NCBI GenBank assembly: GCA_947652605.1 | Contig: OX393579.1 | Span: 50,164,970 to 50,228,969 of the forward strand | Origin: Elmis aenea | Lineage: Eukaryota; Arthropoda; Insecta; Coleoptera; Elmidae | Direction: 5' to 3' | DNA length: 64,000 nt | Shown here: piece by piece, positions 34,100-44,032 of the stretch | How positions within the stretch are numbered: position 1 is the stretch's first letter | Layout: the number at the start of each line of letters is the position of its first letter | The notes under the pieces: model-generated | The model's database searches: none | Told to the model about the DNA's origin: nothing | Seen by the model: only the letters and a program-made list of their open reading frames with translations | Position numbers and translations under genes: made by a program

Positions 34100-34510
34100 T
34101 TCATTTCTATACTTCCTTAAATTGAGTTACGTCTTCCTTTGCGTTAATAACACCTTTTGTTCTTATATTCATAGGTTTTCCAGATTTTGACATTCTTGAT
34201 AATATTATCCCAAGTTAATTTTTTTTTTGAAAAGCTTTTTGTCCTGTTATAATTCTTCCTTAAGGTTTTTTAAATTGTATGCCATACCTATTCAATTGGC
34301 AAAGAAATGTGCTTGAAGATGGCCAGTCAAGGACCTTTTTACGTTTTTAACAAACCATTTTTGTGTATTATGTGCTGTGTGACAACAAGCACCGTCTTGC
34401 TGAATAATAAAACTGCCATCGAGATGCAAATTGTCAATAAGAGATATTGTGTCTTCCTTCAACAAGTGTCTCGGTATTTTTTAGCGTTTACAATTTCTTC
34501 TATAAAGAAT
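34100..34510 (-). pseudogene. Tc1-like transposase fossil (catalytic core)
   Basis: The minus-strand frame reads KIPRHLLKEDTISLIDNL, then FIIQQDGACCHTAHNTQKWF, which matches the Tc1 signature IFQQDNAPCHTA with the second catalytic Asp. A frameshift follows, then VLDWPSSSTF in another frame (usually VLDWP-QSPDLNP, here without the SPD core), and a decayed tail with IIKNVKIWKTYEY. It is clearly inactive. Confidence 0.75.
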
Positions 34511-34689
34511 TTCACCCTCAAAACGCAATGCCATCTACAATCTACAAATCAATCAGTTCTTTTAACAAACAAATGTCGAAAAGGGAAAGAAAAATTTGTC
34601 TTTAAATTTGTTAAAAACGTTAACCCAAAAATTAATTCCACAGATACGTTAACACAACTCATGGATGTCATAAACTGTTAGCGTTGAAT

Positions 34690-35666
34690 GTTTCTTCTTT
34701 TCATGTCGAATTACAAAAACGTGTCGATAAAAGGCGGACATGACATGGCTCGGAGCTTTTGATTCCGGATTCGGTTGTATTCCGGCGATGTTTATTAGTC
34801 GATTATAACTTGAATAACGATTCAGCTGACCGTGTCTGTGGCTCCTTATTTGGATTATACGATCTTATCTCGGAATATTTCGCTGGTGTATTATTACTTA
34901 CGGCCGTATTGGTTTGCTAGACTGCACATTTGATTATGAAATGTGGTTTTGTCGAATGCTAAAATGGTTACAAATGTGACTGGGGAGTTTCCATACAACA
35001 TTAGATTTGTTCACATTTATAAAATGCAATGGAAGTGCAAAAAAGTACAATATATTGGCCTGAAACTGTGGGGAAATGTTCGTATATGCCTTTAACGTAA
35101 TATTAAAGTTCGATTGTACAAAGCTCCGTTAAAATTTAACGGTTGATTAATTCAAAAAAGATGTAGTATTATTATTGTTACTTCAGATTTGTTCCAACAG
35201 GCGATTTAAATCCGATTCGTGGATAAGTACATAAACTGGTTTATTCGCAGGCGTGAACTATGTACTAATAAATGCATTGCCCAGTATTAGCCGTTGTTGG
35301 AACGCTTTTACGACTGGCCTAACTGTAAATGACATTTGTGTCTATTGGGTTCATAAAAATGTGCGCATCGCAAGGGTAAACACCTTAAGAATCCAGTACT
35401 TCATGGGATTGGGAGGGCGATGCATAGCTACCAGAGCTCACGTTAGTTATGAACAGCGCATGCGTGTAAAAATCCCAGCGATAGTTCGTCCCTTTGTTAA
35501 TAGACTGTTTTGATCGTCCGCAAACCAGTACATGAATTGATTTGAGAGTTAATGGAACGAATGACTGACCGTCCGGTGATGTCAGAGACTGTGATGGAAC
35601 GCTATATTGATAATGTGCAGAATCGTCACATCATCGCATGGTGCGTGGGCTTGTTGGAACAAACCT
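34690..35666. other. single-copy stretch, CpG-containing, no gene identified
   Basis: From about 35240 to 35660 the base composition is more balanced and CpG is frequent. Plus-strand frames at 35253-35513 and 35552-35875 are open but unrecognised, and the second runs into the Harbinger terminus. Possibly regulatory. Confidence 0.3.
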
Positions 35667-35669
35667 ATA

Positions 35670-37003
35670 GGCCCGCTGCACACGTACGTTTTTCGCCCGC
35701 AGCGGGCCCGCTGCGGGCGCCCGACCGGTGCCGAAGTTGCTTTGATGCTCACGTAGGTTTTTTTGCGGCACAGTGCCGTAATTGTTATTCAGTCAGGCAT
35801 TCGTTTTTTTCCGAGCGCCACAGTGTGCTTTTCTTTTCGCATCACATATGGAGGTGTCACATAGAAAACGGGTAGCATTTGCATACCTGGTATACAAACA
35901 TTATGTTTCTAAAAACAAAAGGGGTTATTGGGTGCATCCGTTCACCGAGCAAAGACTGGCAAGGGGAGAGTTTGGGCGATCTTTTGGTGATTTAAGAGAA
36001 AATCGAGACAAGTTATACAATTCCTTTAGAATGAGTGTCCCATCGTTCGACGAGCTGCTGGGTAGAATAAGTGATAAGATAATGTCTCAAGATACATGTA
36101 TGAGACTTGCCATACCTCCAGTGGAAATGTTAGCTGTGACTCTTAGGTTAGTAAATATATGTTTTCAGTAAATTAAAAAAAAAAAAATCCTTAATAAAGT
36201 TTTATGAACATAGTAGCAATGAAGAGGTTCATTAAACACTGAACATTTACTATGAAAGATAAATGTAAATAAAATAAAAATACAAGACTTACAAATACAG
36301 TATAAGTGGACATAAGAGGTGTCCGCTTAATAGAAAAACTGATACCAGAGAATGAAATGTTTACCTTTAATTAACAAAGGAAGTATATGTATAAGACCAC
36401 TAAAACACTACAAATACTACTTATACTAACAACAAAAAGTAAAATAAACTTCTCTTTTGTGTCAAATAAACATAAATGGTACAAAAAACGAGGCTATAAA
36501 GTAAATCAATGTGTACAATTACATACTACGGTGGTCTTATTAACTATGTTAATAGGTTATCCCTAACTCCAGAAACATTCGTCCTTGGAAAATTTACGAT
36601 CCTTTGGGCATTGCATAAAAGTCGCTAAAATGGTTTAAAATTTGGCATTTACATGTACAAGCATTTATCCTGACATTCCAGAAAGAACACAAACAGGTAC
36701 ACTGTGTATGTTCCTTAAATTAAATGTTACCTACTTATTTATTTATTATTAAAAATTAATATTATATGTGCATATGTGTGTTTTATGAAGTGTTTTTTAA
36801 AACGAGCCCCATTTTCCAAACCCGCACGAACAAGTAGGCTCGGAGAAACTTTTTTTTTTTTTAAGGGAGCGCAATTTTTCGTTCTTGCCCCGGGCGCCAA
36901 AACACCTAGAGACGGCCCTCATACTACAATGTACTATAGCACCGCAAATAACTTGCCCGCTGCGGACCCGCTGCGGGCGAAAAACGTACGTGTGCAGCGG
37001 GCC
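35670..37003 (+). mobile_element. PIF/Harbinger derivative with GC-rich ends
   Basis: This 1334-base element has inverted termini GGCCCGCTGCACACGTACG and CGTACGTGTGCAGCGGGCC. Palindromic GCCCGCAGCGGGC motifs lie just inside both ends. The flanks are ATA on both sides (35667-35669 and 37004-37006). Only the first transposase exon is kept. A fragment around 36890-36920 (GGGCGCCAAAACACC and GACGGCCCTC) may come from another transposon. Confidence 0.85.
35848..36146 (+). pseudogene. Harbinger transposase, first coding exon only
   Basis: The frame starts at ATG 35848 (MEVSHRKRVAFAYLVYKHY), continues with KRGYWVHPFTEQRLARGEF, FRMSVPSFDELLGRISD, and ends IPPVEMLAVTLR before a donor, AG|GTTAGT, at 36147. 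These are the conserved N-terminal features of PIF-type transposases (WVHP, F-MS-FDELL, IP-E-LA-TLR). No stop interrupts the exon. The exons that should encode TGSYQ and the DDE triad are absent. Confidence 0.85.
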
Positions 37004-37006
37004 ATA

Positions 37007-37480
37007 GTGTTATTCTGCCTGATGTTACTTTCAACCAACTTTTTTTAACTATGACGATTATGTAGTTGCTAATGTAAAAAATTTTAGATTTAATAATTTT
37101 GGTGAATGAAATGCTCTTATTAACAGTTCATTTACCAGTAAACCTACTCTTGATAAAAATTGTATAAAAAAGTTTGGAGCACCTGATTTAGTACCAAAAT
37201 GTTTACTTTAATACCGAATTAAACAATTGCGTAATTTTTTGCACATGTATATGTCCACATTCTTACAAAATAAGTTTGTTCGAATGTTCCAAAAGTGTGC
37301 TACAACAAATTGACATCTATAGGCGTTCCCTTCCATCTTAAATAATGGTTGAGGGCAATGTGTGTCGAACACTACATCTACATTTCTACATTTCACATAG
37401 GTTTACATTAAATACATTCATTAGGTTTTTTTTTTTAAATTCGCTAAATATGTTTTTTGGACCCTAAATAAACTCGTTTC
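37007..37480. other. no gene seen
   Basis: AT-rich single-copy sequence. The minus-strand frame at 37208-37396 is unrecognised. Confidence 0.3.
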
Positions 37481-37482
37481 AC

Positions 37483-37745
37483 TCAGAAACTGTTTAAGAT
37501 ATCTTCAAAAACTTTGCATCATTTTACTTGCGTTGGTAAGTTAAAGAATTTTGATTTTATTTGACGGTTTCATGACCAACGCGATCGCAAAACGAACCTT
37601 AATTTTCCAGTTTTTTTCTTATTTTTCCTCTGTAAATCATCAATGGCACGTATAACTCTGCATAACATTTATTTTGGATGTTCTTGATGCAATAAACACA
37701 GTCTTGATCAGATTCTAGCGATAACATATCGTAACCCTCCCTTTA
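37483..37745 (-). repeat. foldback family K, copy 1 (one arm)
   Basis: The segment matches the right arm of the element at 60161-60856, including GACGGTTTCATGACCAACG and TTCTTGATGCAATAAACAC, and ends near CATATCGTAACCCTCCC. The other arm is missing. Confidence 0.75.
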
Positions 37746-38931
37746 AGTTAAACTAACTCGAAAAATAATTGAAAATCCATGAACATTTGCGCCCTTTATA
37801 TGCTAGGCCAGATTCTGTTCAACTCATCCTCGTACACCCGAGTAACACTTCGCCGTCATCTTCGTAACGTTTCCAGGAGAAGTATTTAAATTTTATTCCG
37901 TAACCTCTAATAAAGCATTCAACATCCAAACACGGCGTATTTTTTTAGAAGACAAATTCCATTTTCAACAACTTTTTCCTAGACAGCTCCGTTTATAACT
38001 CGCTAATCGTTTCAGAGAACGAATAAAATTTATTGTGTCATATACCGACGTTAAAATTACAGCTTCCAAATGCGGCCCATTACTACATATTAAACAAGTT
38101 AATAAATTTATTCGGAGTTCCTAATTAAGTCTACGAATCGGTACATTTGCATTAAAAACACATCAATAAAAATGTACGGGCCGTTTAAGAGATAGCGCAG
38201 GTGGGACAGCAACAACAAATTCTTTGTTTGGAAGATAATTATAAGTTACCGGGTAATTTTTGATATTACGTGATTAAACAAGAGACAAGACTGTGTGTTT
38301 TGTCATGGCCTAAACACTGGGAAACGGGTTAATTGCCCATTCTTTATTACGCACGCGTGAGAATATGGGTGTACTTTAACGAAAACGAAAGTTAATTGTA
38401 CGAAAAATTATGTAATTAAGTTTCTCAAAGTAAATAATGACCGTGACCGCTAAACGAGCAAAACTCTGTTCCAGATATTGACAACGCTATAGCAATAGAC
38501 GTTAAATATTGCAAAACAATGACAGGATAAGAATAAATAAACGAACTTGCGTGCAAAAATTACTGCTTTGGGCATTCAAGTTCAGTTATTAAATATAAAC
38601 AGTCAAATAAACTATAGATATTAAATTTTAAAAAATTGGAAAGTTTGTGTATCTTATGGAATAATAAAATACTGAGAATTGATAGTTAAAAAATGGAACT
38701 TACTGTTATATGCTCTGAATTTTAAAGATTTTAATCTGTAATCGTAGACAGACAAACTCTTACAAAGATAGATTATTCGGTAAAAAATAACAGTTTTAGA
38801 GAGTAGACCTTTTAACACAGAAAAGGTAAAAAGTAGTTAGGGATATCAGATGAAAGCATACTCCTAAAACGAAAAGATATTAGTTTCGAAATGAAACAGA
38901 ATCGTGTTAACAAAGATGAAGGATGAAGATA
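37746..38931. other. single-copy stretch, no gene identified
   Basis: No repeat or protein was recognised. Several parts (37830-38000 and 38160-38400) contain scattered CpG and no long frame. Confidence 0.3.
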
Positions 38932-38933
38932 TA

Positions 38934-40012
38934 CAGGGTGTCCCAGCCAAGACGAATTATTCGATAGCTCTGTTATTAATAATAATATTTAAAAAAGTTA
39001 AATGTAAAACTTGTTCGTAATCATGTACAGGGTGGTCTATTTTCGATGCCCATACAGGGTATCTCGGTTATTATCAGAGATAGAAAAAAAGTAAATACAT
39101 AAACTCGATTTATTTTTTCGAGAGAAATTTATTGCCGCAAACAGATTTTTAATATCTTTTTTAATTTTCGAAATATAGCCAAAAACCGATTTTTGGCACT
39201 TTTCAAAAATGTTAAATATCTCGTTTAAACGAGAAGATAGAAAAAAACTTTTAAGACATTTTTCGCATGGTTTTTTGTCCTTAATAAGATGGCGATGTTC
39301 AATTTTTTTTTACTCATACAAATATTGATATATTACACCTAACTTTCTTATTTTAAATGACAACCATAGTTGGCTTTGACATGAATCGAAAGCTTATTTT
39401 TTGCGTTTTTCAAAAATATATAATTTGCCTATGGTTGCCATTTAAAATAAGAAAGTTAGGTGTAATATATCGGCATTAATATGAGTAAAAAACAATTGAA
39501 CATCGCTATCTTATTAAGCACAAAAAATCATGCGAAAAATGTCTTTAAAGTTTTTTTCTATCTTCTCGTTTAAACGAGATATTTAACATTTTTGAAAAGT
39601 GCCAAAAATCGGTTTTTGGCTATATTTCGAAAATTAAAAAAGATATTAAAAATCTGTTTGCGGCAATAAATTTCTCTCGAAAAAATAAATCGAGTTTATG
39701 TATTTACTTTTTTTCTATCTCTGATAATAACCGAGATACCCTGTATGGGCATCGAAAATAGACCACACTGTACATGTTTTTGAAAGAAAATTTAATTTTG
39801 CATCCAAAAATTACAAAATATACACTGTGTTCCATATAAAAAACAATGTTTGGTATCAGTGCGCAAAAACAAAACACTGTGTATAACTGAAAATAATTTT
39901 AGGTCATGTAGTAAATGATTACAAATTACAAACAACTTTTACATTGAACTTTTTTTAATATCAATACTAATAACAGAGTTATCCAATAATTCGTCTTGGC
40001 TGGGACACCCTG
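38934..40012. repeat. foldback family D, interrupted by family E
   Basis: The outer element begins CAGGGTGTCCCAGCCAAGAC and ends with the inverse, with TA at 38932-38933 and 40013-40014. Inverted arms of about 70 bases surround AT-rich sequence. Removing the nested element leaves about 335 bases. It is a typical small TA-flanked MITE. Confidence 0.9.
39028..39770. repeat. foldback family E, nested in D
   Basis: This 743-base near-perfect palindrome starts CAGGGTGGTCTATTTTCG and ends CGAAAATAGACCACACTG, with TA on both sides (39026-39027 and 39771-39772). Each arm is about 310-350 bases and highly similar. A second CAGGG lies 25 bases inside the left end (ATACAGGGTATCTCGG). No transposase is seen. 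Confidence 0.92.
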
Positions 40013-40014
40013 TA

Positions 40015-40824
40015 TTTAATAATAAGTAATTCTAACAGAAATCTAAAATTTAGATATGTTAGAGCCAAGAAACATTTTGTTGTTTTTCTTCCTATAGACC
40101 GGAAACTATTAATCTCACCCTCGTACTTGGACGCGCGAAAAGAAATTCGCAAAACAAGTCGGCACCGGCCGCTCCGGAGATGAATTATTAATAACTTTCT
40201 ATGAAACTAGTCCCCGTATGGAATTACACGAAAAAGGCGTCGCGGTAATTGATTTTTTGCGGCGAAAAAAAGGTCCCACGTGCGTTCCACAAATTAAAGG
40301 GAACGAGTTCCTGATCGGAACGCAATTACGAAAACAAATAATCTTCGTATTGAGGTAACGTAACACTTAATCGTGCGTTTAATTAATATTCGACACATGA
40401 TTTACGTTTTAATTTGCAAAATGGTGTAAATCGCGCTCAGATAACCGTGATCGAGGCGATCGATCGAGAATTGCCTCGTTCGAAGTTTCTCACACTTTGA
40501 GATTCGTCTCATGAACGTCAGTGCAAAAAAATTGCTAATTTTGAACCGATTTTACAAATAAAAGTCACACGATCATATGTTAAGTGGAGTATCTATCTAG
40601 GATCTAAAAGACGTTAAATTATTAATTAGTTTATCTGAAGCGTAACGATTTAAGTCAAAAGTCGATAATCGTAACTTTTTCAACATAGGTTACCGTTTAA
40701 TGTTGATATCGATTTTAAAAATTAAAATATTTGATTTTTAATTGGATGGGAATTATATGCTTTATGGAAATAACTCGAACGTGCATATTTCTCAATAAAT
40801 TATGTATTATGATGTCTAAAGACC
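40015..40824. other. single-copy stretch with CpG-rich part
   Basis: About 40110-40530 is richer in CpG (for example CGGCCGCTCCGGAG and CGAGGCGATCGATCGAG) and shows no repeat. The end, about 40780-40824, may belong to the hAT fossil that continues at 41384. Confidence 0.3.
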
Positions 40825-40828
40825 TTAA

Positions 40829-41379
40829 GTCTGTTTGATACTATACTATTTTTTCGTTTAAGAAAATCGTATACGATTTTTAATACAAAAATTTCGTTCA
40901 AGAATTTAGCATGGAAAATATGAACCATTTACATTGTACTATTTTTTGGTACGAAAATTTCAATATATTTTGGTTAATTTTTATTAAGTTTTATCATATT
41001 TTGTTGGCACCTTGAGTCACCATGTCAAATGTTCAATTTGAACACAGCACAAAAAGCGAATCATTTTCAAATTTAACGTATATAACGCTTGTCCCATTCT
41101 ACATATTTATTCCTACAAAATAAATTATGAGGGATTAACGGTAATAAGTAGTATTTAACATCGTTTGATTGTTTCAGTTAACCTAACCCATAAATGACAT
41201 GCGGTCAGATACAGTTACAGTAGAATACGCATGCGCCCATACTAAAATTGGACACATTTAGGGCACGTATTAATTTCGTACGAATTTTTCGTTCAAGATT
41301 TTTAATTTCTGATTGACACCGTACCAGAAAATCGTATACGATTTTCTTAAACGAAAAAATAGTATAGTATAAAACAGAC
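40829..41379. repeat. foldback family M, TTAA-flanked
   Basis: The element is bordered by TTAA (40825-40828 and 41380-41383). The arms begin GTCTGTTTGATACTATAC and end with the inverse. The palindromic word AAAATCGTATACGATTTT occurs in both arms. It appears to split a hAT fossil at a TTAA site. Confidence 0.78.
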
Positions 41380-41383
41380 TTAA

Positions 41384-41850
41384 GACAAGCTCTTGATGGA
41401 GCTGTAAAAAGCATAAATTATATTAAAGGTTGTGCTCTAAATGCCAGATTTTCTCTCAACTTTGCAAAGAAATGGAAAGTAATCATACATAACTTTTTTC
41501 ATACCGAAGTTCGTTGGCTGTACGTGAAACAGTCCTTATTCTTTTATTTGCACTTTGGAATGAACTACAAGTTTTTATTGATAAGAATCTTTAATTGAAA
41601 AAACATGTACATAATTGGATATTCCTCAAACGATGTGACAATTACTTATTTTGTAACATGTGCAAAGCCTACAAATGGATGTATAAAAGTATTTTCCTGA
41701 ATTTGACGTTAATATTGAGTGGATAAGAGACCTACTCTTTCAATATCAATAGATCAAGTCAAACTGTTTGTCGCCAATAGAACAACAACTTTTAGAACTA
41801 GCTTCTGATACAAAGAACTGTTTTAAATTACTTTTTATTTATTATTATTA
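41384..41850 (+). pseudogene. ZBED/SCAND3-like hAT transposase fossil
   Basis: In shifting plus-strand frames the sequence reads ALDGAVKSINYIKGCALNAR, FHTEVRWLYVKQSLF, ELQVFIDKNL, EFDVNIEWIRDLLFQ and LSPIEQQLLELASDTKNCF. This order is characteristic of the hAT-derived ZBED5/SCAND3-type proteins (INFIK-ALN-RLF, LLFHTEVRWLS, EL--FL--K). Several frameshifts and stops show it is dead. Upstream, MSKDL before the TTAA at 40825 would fit the preceding residues, so foldback M probably inserted within it. Confidence 0.72.
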
Positions 41851-42632
41851 TTATTTTGATATGGGGCACTTGGTAATAATGAAAATTTGAGAAGGGGTAC
41901 ACAGATAGATATCTAGCGTTTACACTAAGCTCTCAGATTGTTTTAAAATTAAGAATTTTTAGCAATACCCCAATATTATTCTTGTTACACAATGACACTG
42001 ATGTTCGAAAAAATCTCTCTCTTCTAATTACAGCTCTATCGTCTTCTAAATAATATCCTTGATCGATGTAAAAAAAAGTCTGTCCCATATTCCAATAAAC
42101 CAAGATTAGAAATTTATAAATACAGTGACTGGATTTCTAAATATACTTTAACATCGCTCCAAGTCGTACGTAAAAGTCAAGACATAAAATTGTTGAAAAT
42201 GCACTTGTTCCAACGACACGACAAGCCTGGTTTATGGACGTTATTTAAATTCGTATAAAAAACGAGTTGGCCACGTTGCGTTTATAAATAACAGGCCGTT
42301 GTGTTTAAATAATCAGCGGAGCAGTATTTATAAATAATCAGTAAAATTAAAAATATATAAACACTGCCAAAATACATTAGATATTTATAGTTGGCAACGG
42401 AAAACAACGTTTAACTAAAAATAATCATTACTTTCCCTAATTTAGAAAATCAGTATTTGACAGAATTGGGTCAAAAAAGTTTTATGAAAATGTTAAATTA
42501 TCGGGTATTTGGTCCAATATTTTGCACTCCACGTTGGTACTTCTGTGACGTTAATAGTATTATAGTGTTCATTCATTTAATAAAAACAATATTTAGTATC
42601 AAGAATTTACAAATGCAAGTTTTAAATTACAT
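41851..42632. other. AT-rich stretch, possibly the tail of the hAT fossil
   Basis: An ATT run is at 41838-41853. The following 400 bases show no clear frame. No other repeat was recognised. Confidence 0.25.
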
Positions 42633-42636
42633 TTAA

Positions 42637-42831
42637 TAGCTGTATTACACTATACAATTTCTTGTTCAAAAAATTTTATACCAGATTGTACAGCTGTCGC
42701 CAAGTTACAATACGTCTTATGTCGTAAACTGACACTTCGCGTATGTCAATTTACGACATTGTAACTTGGCAACAGCTGTACAATCTAGTATAAAATTTCT
42801 TGAACAAGAAATTGTGTAATGTAATACAGCC
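42637..42831. repeat. short palindromic MITE (family S), TTAA-flanked
   Basis: This element of about 195 bases folds nearly end to end. The left arm has GCTGTATTACACTATAC and TTGTACAGCTGTCGCCAAG, and the right arm has the inverse of both. TTAA borders each side (42633-42636 and 42832-42835). The loop is about 10-20 bases around TGACACTTCGCG. Confidence 0.85.
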
Positions 42832-42835
42832 TTAA

Positions 42836-43462
42836 TATCAATAACACAACTCAAATTTTGCAAAAGAAATGCAGTTTTTATTTAAAAAAAAAAGTGTCTC
42901 ACAAAATTTGACGAATATAGAGGTGCCACGTATATCAAGGAAAAGAAAAAATTCATGCGCTAATAAATTATGTATTTACCAACATAGGGTGCCAGCCCAT
43001 TACCGAAAATTAGAACAATTAATAAAGTTACTTAGCAATGCACACCAAAATTAACAACTCAAATACCGTTTTAGCAAATTTCGTTAAGGTTATCGATCTA
43101 CAGAAAAATCGTCCTTCCTACCAGTCTCACAAAAAGTCAATTAAAACAGAAATGACTTTTAACGAACGTAGGTAGGTACTCAGTAAAAATACAAACAAAA
43201 TGGCTACAAGGAAACGCAATTAACATTATAAAAACAAAATAACAAAACAAATTAATTAAGCTGACGAAAAAAACATAACAGAATATCCCAGAAAAAATAA
43301 CCAACCAGTAAAATATACTTTTAACGCATGGAGCATGAAGCTAGACCCGGAGACTCCGGGTTAACTAACACATTATCAACGCTAGCTAGATTTTTGCGAC
43401 TATTATATTATAAAGTAGCGTTACTAATATACTAATGTATTTAACTTAAGTGCACTAAAATA
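42836..43462. other. no gene seen
   Basis: The plus-strand frame at 42869-43054 is lysine-rich and unrecognised. No repeat found. Confidence 0.3.
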
Positions 43463-43464
43463 TA

Positions 43465-44030
43465 CGAGGTCTGTTCAAAAAATAGCCGAACTTTTGATAT
43501 TGCGCGGCAACTGATAGTCCTAGCGACGTCCGGTTGTCGGCGATGCATTTTTGCCCCAAGGGCAAACAATCAACCGCCATTTCTACGAAGATGTATTGAA
43601 AAGGTTGCGAGAAAAAATTCGCAAGAAGAGACTAGCGTTGTGGCGCGACAATTCATGGTTCCTCCGCCACGACAAGGCGCCTGTCCACTCAGCCTTGTCA
43701 ATTCGTGAGTGTTGTACAAAAAATCAAATGACAGTCCTCCCCCAGCCTCCCTATTCACCTGACCTGGCCCCGTGTGACTTCTTTTTATTCCCCAAATTAA
43801 AATCGGTGCGCAAACGACGTCGTTTTGACACTATTGACGACATTAAGGAGAATTCGGCACGGGAATTGAAGGCGATACCCAAAGAAGCATACCAAGACTG
43901 TACGGCAAAATGGAAACACCGCCGGTATAAGTGTATTTCTAGAGAAGGAGAGTACTTTTAAGGAGATAAAGACCAATTAGTTGTAAATACTATAAAATAA
44001 ATGTTTTCAGTTATTTTTGGACAGACCTCG
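43465..44030 (+). mobile_element. mariner element with internal deletion
   Basis: This 566-base element has termini CGAGGTCTGTTCAAAAAAT and TTTTTGGACAGACCTCG, with TA on each side (43463-43464 and 44031-44032). Full-length mariners are about 1.3 kb, so roughly half the element, covering the N-terminus and first catalytic Asp, has been lost. The C-terminal part of the transposase and both ends remain. Confidence 0.92.
43551..43961 (+). pseudogene. mariner transposase, C-terminal half
   Basis: The frame begins PQGQTINRHFYEDVLKRLRE. It has FLRHDKAPVHSALSI (the HDNAPAH motif with the second Asp) and PPYSPDLAPCDFFLFPKLK (the YSPDLAP motif, third Asp, 34 residues on in the usual family). It ends with WKHRRYKCISREGEYF and a stop. 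The DNA-binding domain and first Asp are gone. The ATG used is fortuitous, since the CDS was truncated by the deletion. The frame is otherwise intact, which suggests a relatively recent deletion. Confidence 0.9.
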
Positions 44031-44032
44031 TA

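Noticed and set aside
35253..35513. An 86-codon frame in a CpG-containing stretch
   Set aside because: No recognisable domain, no splice or start context beyond a bare ATG, and no partner exon.
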